From the IMG/VR virus record IMGVR_UViG_3300045135_000138, positions 1-20,487 of that record: a stretch of DNA of 20,487 bases; one strand, 5' to 3'. The notes beneath the pieces were generated by a model. That model worked only from the letters and a program-made list of their open reading frames with translations, was not told the origin of the DNA and searched no databases. Of the stretch, positions 1 to 7,807 are shown piece by piece (position 1 is the stretch's first letter; each line of letters starts with the position of its first letter). Source of the DNA: a virus. Made by a program: the position numbers and the translations under genes.

Positions 1-576
1 GACTTGGGTTGGAATACTCCTCAGAACGATATCTACGGTGCGGCTGTAGTAAACGATAAAGTATTCGCTGAAGACGTTAAAGATCTATACAGCTCTACAT
101 ACGGAGCATCATACGAAGAAGATTATGCGGCTAACTGGCCAGCAGGTAATGGCGGTACATATTACTGGATGTCGGGAGGTCCTTACATTAAGTATGGTGG
201 ACAAACTATAGCTGCCGCTGAAGGTTTTCAATATCATGTAAGAGGTATTCAGTGGGATTATAACGGCTATGCCTTTGGGCGTATTATGGTTTGTGATGGA
301 GAAGGCGATAACCTAATTAAACACCCTACACTAAACGCTCCTTGGTATCTAGAGCCTAAGTTTAAAAACTCTACAGGCACGGCTCTAAATTCTGAAAGTG
401 CTATCGGTTCAGCGCTCGCTATGTCTAATGGTGATATTGCCGCTGGGTCTTGGATATTGGACGATTCTCCGAACAACTATACGGAGTATCCTGTTGATTG
501 CGGGTTCGTAAGTATTTGGCACTTCGGTAGCACGGGGAAACTTGGCCAAGCTTCAATGTTTGAATGTATATCCTAA
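1..576 (+). CDS. C-terminal part of a probable virion-surface/fibre protein (5' truncated)
   Basis: The reading frame is open from the first base of the window and ends at TAA 574-576, so the gene begins upstream; the TTG at position 4 is unlikely to be its start. About 191 residues are visible. They are rich in Gly, Tyr, Trp, Asn and Asp and show no membrane segment, as in secreted or virion-surface beta proteins. The first visible residues (YGAAVVNDKVFAEDVKDLY) resemble the closing strand and helix of LamG/concanavalin-A-like modules, which often occur in phage tail and fibre proteins. The rest does not match a family I recognise. The next gene starts inside its last codons (overlap 564-576). 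Assignment to a tail fibre or other surface structural protein is inferred from composition and from its place just before lysis and neck genes. Confidence 0.5.
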   Translation, partial: DLGWNTPQNDIYGAAVVNDKVFAEDVKDLYSSTYGASYEEDYAANWPAGNGGTYYWMSGGPYIKYGGQTIAAAEGFQYHVRGIQWDYNGYAFGRIMVCDGEGDNLIKHPTLNAPWYLEPKFKNSTGTALNSESAIGSALAMSNGDIAAGSWILDDSPNNYTEYPVDCGFVSIWHFGSTGKLGQASMFECIS

Positions 577-1091
577 GAGCTATTGTATTATCTCTATTTG
601 TAATAACGGCTACGGGGTGTGAGTCCCTCACCCCTATAGCTTCTGCCTTTTCAGCTGTTAATATCGCTAAAGAAGTTATTAAAGCTGAAAACCCTCCTCC
701 AGCTAAAGTTACAGCTGTCGGTGAGCAGCCTTCACTTGTAGTTGGCGATGCTGAAACTCTACCCCTACCTAATATAACATTTGATGAAGAGAAAGCTTTG
801 AATTCTATCCCTGCTTGGTTAATACTAATAGTTATCGTTTCTGGAATACTCACCCTTATAAATAGCATCAGGCATCATTATAATAATAAAAAAGAGGTGT
901 ATCATGATTCCAGTGGAATTGATAACGATGGCGGGCGGAGCAGCGATGGGCGGTTTGTTCAAGTTCATGGAGAATGCACAGAAGAACAAACAAGCTCAGA
1001 TGGAAATGCTGATGAAAGACCGTCAACAGAAGGCGGACATCCGCAACGCAGACCGAGAGTCATCATCCAAGTCGGCAGACGCAGCAGCTAA
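564..1091 (+). CDS. Putative unimolecular-spanin-like lipoprotein
   Basis: The N-terminus (residues 1-19) is a lipoprotein signal peptide: a short charged start, a hydrophobic core LSLFVITA, and lipobox A-T-G-C with Cys19. A Pro-rich, polar periplasmic segment of about 60 residues follows, then a second hydrophobic helix at about 82-102 (PAWLILIVIVSGILTLI) and a basic RHHYNNKK patch. An outer-membrane lipid anchor plus a C-terminal inner-membrane helix is the known layout of unimolecular spanins such as T1 gp11, which disrupt the outer membrane at lysis. A TGA lies in frame directly before ATG 564, so this is the first possible start; there is no clear Shine-Dalgarno, and translation probably couples to the upstream gene, which ends at 576. 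The last 62 codons overlap the downstream holin-like gene in another frame and encode a low-complexity polar tail. The function is an inference; the two-anchor topology is visible. Confidence 0.6.
   Translation: MYILRAIVLSLFVITATGCESLTPIASAFSAVNIAKEVIKAENPPPAKVTAVGEQPSLVVGDAETLPLPNITFDEEKALNSIPAWLILIVIVSGILTLINSIRHHYNNKKEVYHDSSGIDNDGGRSSDGRFVQVHGECTEEQTSSDGNADERPSTEGGHPQRRPRVIIQVGRRSS
857..864 (+). promoter_or_regulatory. T4-type late promoter (TATAAATA)
   Basis: This is an exact match to the T4 late -10 element TATAAATA recognised by RNA polymerase carrying gp55. It lies inside the 3' part of the spanin-like gene, 39 bases before the ATG of the holin-like gene at 904, so late transcription would begin near 870 and give a short leader with GAGGTG (894-899) as ribosome binding site. 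Confidence 0.75.
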
Positions 1092-1362
1092 ACGTACCGA
1101 CGATCCATTTGCTAAAATGACTAGACGTATCTTCGTCTTGTCTATGCTAGCGATGGGTGCTTGGGCAATGACTGGTGGTTTAGTTGGTCTTGATATCGTT
1201 GTACCAGTAGAAACTCAAACAGGCGGTTCATACCTATTTGGTATAATCGATACAACAAAGACTGTTACTGAGTATCTGAGGTTCGACAATGCTATAGTTC
1301 ACTTTGAGTGGCTCAAGATATCTATCCTAGCAGCAGGCTCTTTCTATCTTGGTAAATCATAA
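904..1362 (+). CDS. Holin-like membrane protein (probable)
   Basis: A 152-residue protein with a hydrophobic, Gly-rich N-terminal segment (residues 2-22, IPVELITMAGGAAMGGLF), a highly charged Gln/Lys/Arg/Asp-rich region (23-75), a strong membrane segment (76-100, IFVLSMLAMGAWAMTGGLVG) and a short C-terminal hydrophobic segment (about 136-150). This resembles small proteins of marine T4-like phages and the three-transmembrane holins of gene-transfer-agent type. The ribosome binding site is GAGGTG at 894-899. A late promoter at 857 would time it late, and the neighbouring spanin-like lipoprotein fits a lysis pair. No endolysin is in the window, so the lysis role is inferred. An alternative is a minor virion or membrane protein. 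Confidence 0.55.
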   Translation: MIPVELITMAGGAAMGGLFKFMENAQKNKQAQMEMLMKDRQQKADIRNADRESSSKSADAAAKRTDDPFAKMTRRIFVLSMLAMGAWAMTGGLVGLDIVVPVETQTGGSYLFGIIDTTKTVTEYLRFDNAIVHFEWLKISILAAGSFYLGKS

Positions 1363-1366
1363 CCAT

Positions 1367-1374
1367 TATAAATA
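1367..1374 (+). promoter_or_regulatory. T4-type late promoter for gene 13 operon
   Basis: Exact TATAAATA immediately after the stop of the holin-like gene. Late transcription would start about six bases downstream, near 1380, inside or at the edge of the following hairpin's left arm. It would serve the 13-14-15-16-17 group, which has no other late element between its members. Confidence 0.8.
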
Positions 1375-1408
1375 GTTCCAGTTAAATTTAATCACTGGAA
1401 CTTTTTTT
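1374..1408 (+). terminator. Intrinsic terminator abutting the gene 13 start
   Basis: Perfect 9-bp stem: AGTTCCAGT (1374-1382) pairs with ACTGGAACT (1394-1402) across an 11-base AT-rich loop, followed by seven T (1402-1408). The T run ends directly at the gene 13 ATG (1409), and the stem's right arm contains the only weak ribosome-binding-like bases (TGGAA, 1396-1400). It would end transcripts arriving from the lysis genes. Confidence 0.75.
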
Positions 1409-2152
1409 ATGGCAACTCCAACGACTAGAACCGAGTTTAAAAAATACTGCCTTCGAGAACTCGGTGCGCCAGTAATAGAAATCAACGTAGACGAAGATCA
1501 GGTACAAGACCGCATAGATGACGCTCTTGAGTATTACCGTGACTTTCACTACGATGGAACTGAATTCGATTACTACAAGCACGTTGTAACGCAGACAGAT
1601 ATTGACAACGGTTACATTACTCTTCCAGAATCTATTATTGGCGTAAACGGTATCTTTCCTATCGGTACAGGTCTTAACGCCAACAACTTATTCAACCTTC
1701 GTTATCACATCACTCTTAACGAAGTGTTTAACTGGGCGCACGGTCAATTCTCTAACTACACTATGACTATGGAACGTATTGCTCTCATGCAAGAGATCTT
1801 TGTAGGCAAGCAGTTAATTCGTTACAACCGTCATACCGATAGACTATACGTAGACACTGACTGGAAAACTAAAGTTCAGCCAGGAGAGCATATCATTGTT
1901 GAGTGTTACAAAACCGTAGATCCTGATGAGTTCAGCGATGTATGGGGCGACCGTTGGTTACGTAAATATGCGACTCAACTAATCAAACGTCAGTGGGGAA
2001 CTAACCTTAAGAAGTTCAGCGGCATGCAGCTTCCTGGAGGATTAACCTTTAATGGCGAACAAATCTACAACGAAGCCGATGAAGAGATTAAGAGGCTCGA
2101 AGAAGAAATGATCAACACTTACTCACTACCAACGTTTGATATGATAGGCTAG
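1409..2152 (+). CDS. 13: Neck protein gp13
   Basis: This 247-residue protein matches the T4 neck (head-completion) protein gp13, which together with gp14 closes the portal after DNA packaging and makes the platform for tail joining. The recognisable part is the N-terminal block ELGAPVIEINVDEDQVQDRI followed by DALEYYRDFHYDG, which aligns with the same region of T4 gp13, and a WGDRWLRKYATQLIKRQWG segment near residue 185. It is shorter than T4 gp13 (309 aa). The ATG at 1409 is the only start that keeps the conserved N-terminus, although it follows a run of T with little Shine-Dalgarno. Gene 14 follows four bases after its stop. Confidence 0.9.
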   Translation: MATPTTRTEFKKYCLRELGAPVIEINVDEDQVQDRIDDALEYYRDFHYDGTEFDYYKHVVTQTDIDNGYITLPESIIGVNGIFPIGTGLNANNLFNLRYHITLNEVFNWAHGQFSNYTMTMERIALMQEIFVGKQLIRYNRHTDRLYVDTDWKTKVQPGEHIIVECYKTVDPDEFSDVWGDRWLRKYATQLIKRQWGTNLKKFSGMQLPGGLTFNGEQIYNEADEEIKRLEEEMINTYSLPTFDMIG

Positions 2153-2156
2153 AATT

Positions 2157-2891
2157 ATGCCTACTATTAATCATTACTTCAACAACTTTCAAAACTCGAT
2201 GGAGCAAACGCTTATCGAGGATTTGATAATAGAATCTATTAGAGTATATGGGCTAGAAGTATTCTACATGCCTAGAACTCTAGTTGCTGATGATGAGTTG
2301 TTTAGTGAAGATGTATTGTCTAAGTTTGAAGATGCGTACCCAATCGAGATGTACATCAAGTCTGTTGATGGCTTCGAGGGGGACGGAGACTTCCTATCTA
2401 AGTTCGGTCTGGAAATCCGTGACGAAGTTACACTTACTGTAGCAAGACGTCGCTTCGGTGAGGAGATAGCAGCCTACGACACAACAGAAGGCATAGGTCG
2501 CCCATCTGAAGGGGATCTAATTTATCTCCCTCTTAATAACAAAATATTCGAAGTTAAGTTTGTTGAGCACGAAGCTGTATTCTATCAGATGGGTTCTCTA
2601 CAGACGTTTGACCTACGTTGTGAACTGTTCGAATACAGTCATCAGATCCTCGATACTGGTATTGACGCTATCGATAGCATCGAAGATGACTTCTCAGGCG
2701 ATACTGGTTTCTACCAGCTAATGCTTGAAGGCGGTAGCAACATGGCATTCGAAGATGGCTCAACGGTTGTTAACGATGGCTACCGAGTTGAAAACGCTGA
2801 TCCTCAGGCAAATAACGAATACTTCACTTCAGAGGCAGTAAGCATGGACTTCATCGACTGGTCTGAAAGCAATCCATTTGGAGAATTATAA
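2157..2891 (+). CDS. 14: Neck protein gp14
   Basis: This 244-residue acidic protein fits T4 gp14 (256 aa), the second head-completion (neck) protein, which forms a ring with gp13 below the portal. Recognition rests on length, the N-terminal block NHYFNNFQNSMEQTLIEDL and the VYGLEVFYMPRTL motif near residues 30-42, the DEVTLTVARRRFGEE block near 98-112, and its invariable position between genes 13 and 15. Its stop overlaps the gene 15 start (TAATG at 2889-2893), which indicates translational coupling. Confidence 0.9.
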   Translation: MPTINHYFNNFQNSMEQTLIEDLIIESIRVYGLEVFYMPRTLVADDELFSEDVLSKFEDAYPIEMYIKSVDGFEGDGDFLSKFGLEIRDEVTLTVARRRFGEEIAAYDTTEGIGRPSEGDLIYLPLNNKIFEVKFVEHEAVFYQMGSLQTFDLRCELFEYSHQILDTGIDAIDSIEDDFSGDTGFYQLMLEGGSNMAFEDGSTVVNDGYRVENADPQANNEYFTSEAVSMDFIDWSESNPFGEL

Positions 2892-3733
2892 TGGCTTGGG
2901 GTTACTTTTACAACGGGACTATTCGTAAATATATTATCATGTTTGGTAGTATGTTTAACGATATTAAAGTCGTTAGACGTAATAAAGCAGGCGAGGATAT
3001 TCAAACAATACCTGTGCCTATTGCTTATGGTCCAAGCGAAAAGTTCTTAGAAAGACTACAGACTGACCCAACGTTATCTCGAGAAGTTGCTATTCAGCTC
3101 CCTCGTTTATCGTTTGAACTTGAGTCTATGGAATATGCTCCGGATAGAGCGTTGAATAAAACGTTAAAGAATACGGGTGTCGGTCTTGGTACGAATACTA
3201 AACAAGTTCAGTACAGCCCGATTCCTTACAACTTCAACGTTACTCTATACGGTATGTTTGATAACAACGAAGATGCGGTTCAAGTAGCTGAACAGATTCT
3301 ACCGTTCTTTAGACCTGAGTGGACAAATAACCTAGAGCTTATTCCTGAGATTGGAGATAAGTATGACGTTCCTACTATACTGAATAGTATGAATATCGAA
3401 GATACTTACGAATCAGACTATAGCACTCGTCGAGCTATTATCTACAGCTGGAGCTTTACAATTAAAGGTTATCTGTTTGGTCCAATTAGCAATAAGGGTG
3501 TTATTAAACGTTCGATTGTTGATCTTGTAGCGCAACCTTCAGGAAACCCTATCGCTGAAGAGACTGGACCACAGTCTAAGATTACACTTACTCCTGGAGT
3601 TACTTCAGAAGGATTACCTACGACTGACGTTACGCAGTCAGTTGCGATTGAACAAATCGAAGCGACCGATGATTGGGGTTATGCTTTCGATAAAGAAGAC
3701 TTTTTTGATGGAATAAACAGGCACGATCACTGA
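2891..3733 (+). CDS. 15: Tail terminator / sheath stabiliser gp15
   Basis: A 280-residue homologue of T4 gp15 (272 aa), which forms the hexameric ring capping the finished sheath and tube and docking the tail to the neck. The first residues MAWGYFYNGTIRKYIIMFGS are the family's typical opening, followed by a compact alpha/beta region with LPRLSFELESMEYAPDRALN (about 73-92). The ribosome binding site GGAG lies at 2880-2883, inside the end of gene 14. Its stop (TGA 3731-3733) overlaps the gene 16 ATG by one base. Confidence 0.93.
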   Translation: MAWGYFYNGTIRKYIIMFGSMFNDIKVVRRNKAGEDIQTIPVPIAYGPSEKFLERLQTDPTLSREVAIQLPRLSFELESMEYAPDRALNKTLKNTGVGLGTNTKQVQYSPIPYNFNVTLYGMFDNNEDAVQVAEQILPFFRPEWTNNLELIPEIGDKYDVPTILNSMNIEDTYESDYSTRRAIIYSWSFTIKGYLFGPISNKGVIKRSIVDLVAQPSGNPIAEETGPQSKITLTPGVTSEGLPTTDVTQSVAIEQIEATDDWGYAFDKEDFFDGINRHDH

Positions 3734-4161
3734 TGAAAAATTTGACTGATAATATGAATGATATTTTAGGTATTGAAGGTGATTTGATTTTAGATGATCC
3801 AAAGACTCCTATCGTAATACCTAAGTCTGGTGAGCAAAGTAAAGACATACAAACCGACTATGAATATGCTCGTAGCAATCTTTACCAAGTTATTGAGAAA
3901 GGCTCTTATGCTTTAGACTCGCTTTTAGATTTAGCTAAGGCGAGCGAACACCCAAGAGCGTTTGAGGTTGTAAGTCAGCTCACCAAGACTCTAGTTGATG
4001 CTAACAAAGATCTACTAGATATACAAAAGAAAGTTAAAGAACTTAAGAAAGAAGAACAAACGCAAATTGCCGAAGAAGGCGGTAGCATTACAAACAATAA
4101 TTTGTATGTAGGCTCAACTGCCGATTTATTGAAGATGCTAAAAGATGAATCTAATAGATAA
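3733..4161 (+). CDS. 16: Terminase small subunit gp16
   Basis: A 142-residue, mostly helical protein in the size class of T4 gp16 (164 aa), the small terminase that recognises phage DNA and regulates the gp17 motor. Residues about 42-110 are heptad-rich and predicted coiled coil (YARSNLYQVIEKGSYALDSL and onward), as in the central domain of T4 gp16, and the tail NNNLYVGSTADLLKML is the family's C-terminal motif. It overlaps gene 17 by 17 bases (4145-4161). Identification is by position plus these features; small terminases are poorly conserved overall. Confidence 0.88.
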   Translation: MKNLTDNMNDILGIEGDLILDDPKTPIVIPKSGEQSKDIQTDYEYARSNLYQVIEKGSYALDSLLDLAKASEHPRAFEVVSQLTKTLVDANKDLLDIQKKVKELKKEEQTQIAEEGGSITNNNLYVGSTADLLKMLKDESNR

Positions 4162-5812
4162 AGGCTATCTTGGAAACCTCAACCTCAAACGTAAAGGCGT
4201 TCCGGTTGAGTGGGATGAAGATAGACTCAAAGAATATTTAAAGTGTGCCCAAGACCCAGTTTACTTCGCTGAGAAGTATATCAACATCGTACACGTTGAC
4301 CATGGTCTTATACCTATTCGACTCTATGAATATCAGAAAGAAATCGTAGAAAAGATTACAAACAATCGCCGTGTTACAGTAGTTACGTCCCGTCAGGCAG
4401 GTAAAACTACAACAGCGATGGCGGTTATCCTTCATTACGTTCTATTCAATAATCATAAAACTGTAGGTCTGCTCGCTAACAAAGGTGATTCGGCAAGGGA
4501 GATTCTTGATCGTATTAAGATAGCATACGAAGCTCTACCGAAGTGGATACAGCAAGGGGTTATCGAATGGAACAAAGGTTCGGTAGAATTCGAAAACGGT
4601 TGTAAGATTATAGCAGCGGCAACCTCGTCAAGCGCCATTCGTGGTAAGTCGGTATCGTTCCTTTATATTGACGAAGCGGCATTCGTAGAAAACTGGGATG
4701 AGTTCTTCGCTTCAGTATTCCCGACCATATCTTCAGGTAAGACAACTAAGATACTATTCACGTCTACACCTAACGGTCTTAATCACTTCTATAAAACCTG
4801 TGAAGGGGCTAAGGAAGGAACAAACGGTTACAAGTACGTTGAGGTTCCTTGGTTTGAAGTTCCTGGAAGGGATGAAGAATGGAGGAAAGATACTCTAGCG
4901 TCGATGGACTTTGACCTTCAGAAGTTTGCGCAAGAGTTTGAATGTGAGTTCCTCGGTTCATCGGGTACGTTGATCAACGGTACTAAGTTGAAACAGCTTG
5001 TATCAAAGCAACCGATACACGATAACCAAGGGATTAAGCAGTATTACGAACCTCAAAAGGATCACGTCTATTTCTGTATAGTAGACGTTTCAAGAGGTAA
5101 AGGTCTAGACTATTCAGCGTTTCATATAATAGACGCTACAACTATGCCCTACCAACAGGTTTGTACGTTCAGGGACAACATGATAGTCCCGATAGAATAT
5201 ACAGAAATTATACATAGAATGTGTAAGAAATATAATGACGCTATCGTTCTTGTAGAAGTAAACGATATCGGCGAGCAGATACCTGCTCTACTATTATACG
5301 ATTATGAATATGAGAACATTCTTTATACCGAAAGTGCTGGTCGAGCAGGTAAACGTATCTCAGGCGGCTTTAATAGATCGAGCGGTTCTATTGATAAAGG
5401 TATAAGAACAACTAAGCAGGTTAAATCTATTGGTTGTTCAATGTTAAAACTGTTGATTGAGGGTGACCAGCTATTAGTAAATGACTGGCATACAATCAAC
5501 GAACTATCGACATTCTCACAAAAGGGCGTGTCTTACGAAGCAGAACCAGGATGTCACGACGACTTGGTGATGGGACTAGTACTATTTGGTTGGTTATCTG
5601 AACAGGCGTTTTTTAAAGACGTAACAGATAACAATACGTTGGCTAGATTGAGAGATAGATCTCAAGAAGAACTCATGGAAAACTTATTGCCGTTTGGTAT
5701 ATTGGACGACGGTATGGATGAGTTTGATGCAGGTACTCCAGAGGACTGGGGAGGCGATGCTGATATGGCCAACGGAACGACCACCACATGGACTAATGAC
5801 TCATGGTTCTAA
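4145..5812 (+). CDS. 17: Terminase large subunit gp17
   Basis: This 555-residue protein is the packaging motor ATPase and headful nuclease (T4 gp17, 610 aa). The ATPase domain carries Walker A SRQAGKTT (residues 82-89, Lys87), Walker B LYIDEAA (173-179, Asp176/Glu177) and coupling motif TSTPN (206-210). The RNase-H-like nuclease has acidic residues in CIVDVSRGKGLDY (Asp314), VLVEVND (Glu371) and HDDLVMG (Asp472/Asp473). All catalytic positions are intact. The start lies inside gene 16, with GAAG at 4131-4134 as a modest ribosome binding site. No terminator follows before the gene 18 late promoter. Confidence 0.97.
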   Translation: MNLIDKGYLGNLNLKRKGVPVEWDEDRLKEYLKCAQDPVYFAEKYINIVHVDHGLIPIRLYEYQKEIVEKITNNRRVTVVTSRQAGKTTTAMAVILHYVLFNNHKTVGLLANKGDSAREILDRIKIAYEALPKWIQQGVIEWNKGSVEFENGCKIIAAATSSSAIRGKSVSFLYIDEAAFVENWDEFFASVFPTISSGKTTKILFTSTPNGLNHFYKTCEGAKEGTNGYKYVEVPWFEVPGRDEEWRKDTLASMDFDLQKFAQEFECEFLGSSGTLINGTKLKQLVSKQPIHDNQGIKQYYEPQKDHVYFCIVDVSRGKGLDYSAFHIIDATTMPYQQVCTFRDNMIVPIEYTEIIHRMCKKYNDAIVLVEVNDIGEQIPALLLYDYEYENILYTESAGRAGKRISGGFNRSSGSIDKGIRTTKQVKSIGCSMLKLLIEGDQLLVNDWHTINELSTFSQKGVSYEAEPGCHDDLVMGLVLFGWLSEQAFFKDVTDNNTLARLRDRSQEELMENLLPFGILDDGMDEFDAGTPEDWGGDADMANGTTTTWTNDSWF

Positions 5813-5823
5813 ACCAGTAATTT

Positions 5824-5831
5824 TATAAATA
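5824..5831 (+). promoter_or_regulatory. T4-type late promoter for gene 18
   Basis: Exact TATAAATA, 43 bases before the sheath gene ATG, predicting a start near 5837 and a leader of about 38 bases that includes the palindrome at 5852-5865. Confidence 0.8.
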
Positions 5832-5851
5832 AGTTACAAAGAACAAATTGA

Positions 5852-5870
5852 CCTTTGATCAAAGGAGATA
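5852..5870 (+). promoter_or_regulatory. Palindrome overlapping the gene 18 ribosome binding site
   Basis: CCTTTGATCAAAGG (5852-5865) is a perfect 14-base palindrome. Its right half forms the beginning of the strong Shine-Dalgarno AAAGGAGAT (5861-5869), which is spaced well for ATG 5875. As RNA it can form a five-pair stem with a GATC loop, partly covering the ribosome binding site. No T run follows, so it is not a terminator. Confidence 0.45.
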
Positions 5871-5874
5871 AAAC

Positions 5875-7779
5875 ATGCCTTTCCAAGTAAGTCCGGGCGT
5901 AAATGTAAGTGAAATTGATCTTACCACTGTCGTTCCTGCTGTTAGCACCACTACTGGTGCGCTGGCAGGTGGCTTTAAGTGGGGACCTGTAGATCAGCGT
6001 GTACTGATCGACAGCGAAGATCGTCTTGTTAATGTATACAACAAGCCAAACTCAAACACAGCAACAGATTTCTTTACCGCTGCGAACTTCCTCGCTTACG
6101 GTAACTCTCTGTACATCAACCGTACAGTCGTTGGTGCTAATAACGCTACATCTGGCGGCACTGGCGCATTCGTTAAAAACGAAGACGACTACAACGAAAA
6201 CTACACAAACGTTTCAAGTCATGGCGATTGGGTTTCTAAATACCCAGGAGACATGGGCGACTCGTTAAAAGTATCAGTTTGTCATAACGCTGCTGCTTGG
6301 CAGTCAGATGAATCAGTTGAATACTACGCTACTCGTAACAGCTCAAACGTTACACTTGGCGGTATTTCTACAGACGCTACTGATTACTTCAACGTTGGCG
6401 ATATCCTTCTACTAGGTACTAATAAAGAACAGCGTCAGATCAGCGCTATGAGCGGTAACACTATCACTCTTACTTCTGATTACACAGGCGATAACGTAGA
6501 AAACGAAAGCACTCTAACTCGTCGTTGGGAGTTCTTCAACTACTTCGACAACGCTCCTACAACTACAGCTTACGCTGAAAGTGTTGGTGCTACTGGTGAC
6601 GCTATTCACGTTGCTGTAGTAGACGAAGATGGTGCGTTCACTGGTCGTCAGGGTGTTGTAATTGAAACTTACGCTGAAGTATCTGTAGCAGCTGATGCTA
6701 AAACAGAACAAGGCGCAGGTAACTACTACAAAAACGTTATCAACCAGCAGTCTCCGTACATTTGGTTCGGTGCTCATAACAGCAGCCTAACTAATGCTGG
6801 CGGAAATGCTTCTGCGGGTCTAACTTTCGGCGGTAGCGATTCACCTGTAACTGCTAGCTTCAAAGGCGGTAAAGACGGTACTAAACCTACTGGCGCACAG
6901 AAGATCTCAAGCTACAACCTGTTCAAGTCTGCTGAAGACGTTGATGTTTCATTCCTACTAGGTTCAGACGCTGATACTACTCTAGCGACTCACCTAATTA
7001 ATAACATCGCTGAATCACGTAAAGATTGTATCGTAGTTCTTTCTCCAGAGCGTGCTGACGTTGTAAACAACAACGCATACGAAGGTAAAGAGCGTGATGA
7101 TGTAATCGAGTTCCGTGATACTCTACCAAGTTCTTCTTACGCTGTAATGGACTCTGGTTGGAAATATCAGTACGATAAGTACAACGACATCTACCGTTAC
7201 GTTCCATTAAACGGCGATACTGCTGGTCTAATGGTTCAGACTGATAGCACTCGTGACCCTTGGTACTCGCCAGCTGGCTTCAACCGTGGTAACGTTAAGA
7301 ATGTTATTCGTCTATCTTACAATCCAGGAAAAGCTGACCGTGACGAACTTTACAAGAAGGGTGTTAACCCAGTTGTAACTTTCCCAGGACAGGGTACTGT
7401 ATTGTTTGGCGATAAGACAATGCTATCTAAACCTTCTGCGTTTGATCGTATCAACGTTCGTAGACTGTTTATTGTTCTTGAAAAAGCAATTTCAACTGCG
7501 TCTAAGTTTACCCTGTTCGAATTTAACGATGAGTTTACTCGTTCACAGTTCCGCAACTTGGTTGAACCGTTCCTAAGAGACGTTCAAGGTCGTCGTGGTA
7601 TTACTGACTTCCGTGTTGTATGTGACGCTACTAACAACACTGGTGAAGTAATTGACCGCAACGAATTTGTTGGCGATATCTACATCAAGCCTGCTCGCTC
7701 AATCAACTTCATTCAGTTGAACTTTGTAGCGGTTAGATCTGGCGTAGAGTTCTCTGAAGTGGTTGGTAAATTCGGGTAA
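5875..7779 (+). CDS. 18: Contractile tail sheath protein gp18
   Basis: A 634-residue homologue of T4 gp18 (659 aa), the subunit of the contractile sheath. The N-terminal block PFQVSPGVNVSEIDLTTVVP is diagnostic of phage sheath proteins; this arm links neighbouring subunits. Variable protruding domains fill about residues 90-370. The conserved C-terminal domain includes FTLFEFNDEFTRSQFRNLVE, FLRDVQGRRGI and DIYIKPARSINFIQLNFVAV. It has its own late promoter and an excellent ribosome binding site, in keeping with high expression. Gene 19 follows after 28 bases with a second late element. Confidence 0.97.
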   Translation: MPFQVSPGVNVSEIDLTTVVPAVSTTTGALAGGFKWGPVDQRVLIDSEDRLVNVYNKPNSNTATDFFTAANFLAYGNSLYINRTVVGANNATSGGTGAFVKNEDDYNENYTNVSSHGDWVSKYPGDMGDSLKVSVCHNAAAWQSDESVEYYATRNSSNVTLGGISTDATDYFNVGDILLLGTNKEQRQISAMSGNTITLTSDYTGDNVENESTLTRRWEFFNYFDNAPTTTAYAESVGATGDAIHVAVVDEDGAFTGRQGVVIETYAEVSVAADAKTEQGAGNYYKNVINQQSPYIWFGAHNSSLTNAGGNASAGLTFGGSDSPVTASFKGGKDGTKPTGAQKISSYNLFKSAEDVDVSFLLGSDADTTLATHLINNIAESRKDCIVVLSPERADVVNNNAYEGKERDDVIEFRDTLPSSSYAVMDSGWKYQYDKYNDIYRYVPLNGDTAGLMVQTDSTRDPWYSPAGFNRGNVKNVIRLSYNPGKADRDELYKKGVNPVVTFPGQGTVLFGDKTMLSKPSAFDRINVRRLFIVLEKAISTASKFTLFEFNDEFTRSQFRNLVEPFLRDVQGRRGITDFRVVCDATNNTGEVIDRNEFVGDIYIKPARSINFIQLNFVAVRSGVEFSEVVGKFG

Positions 7780-7785
7780 TAAATA
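7778..7785 (+). promoter_or_regulatory. Late-promoter variant (AATAAATA) for gene 19
   Basis: AATAAATA differs from the late consensus at the first base and overlaps the gene 18 stop codon. It lies 22 bases before the gene 19 ATG, with AAGGAG (7795-7800) as ribosome binding site. It could supplement read-through from gene 18; the single mismatch and AT-rich setting limit confidence. Confidence 0.5.
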
Positions 7786-7807
7786 AGGGTAAATAAGGAG
7801 AACAACA

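Noticed and set aside
425-868. A 147-codon open frame on the minus strand across the first gene and the spanin-like gene
   Set aside because: It has no ribosome binding site or recognisable protein features, lies antisense to genes with clear signals, and no other minus-strand gene is supported in the window.
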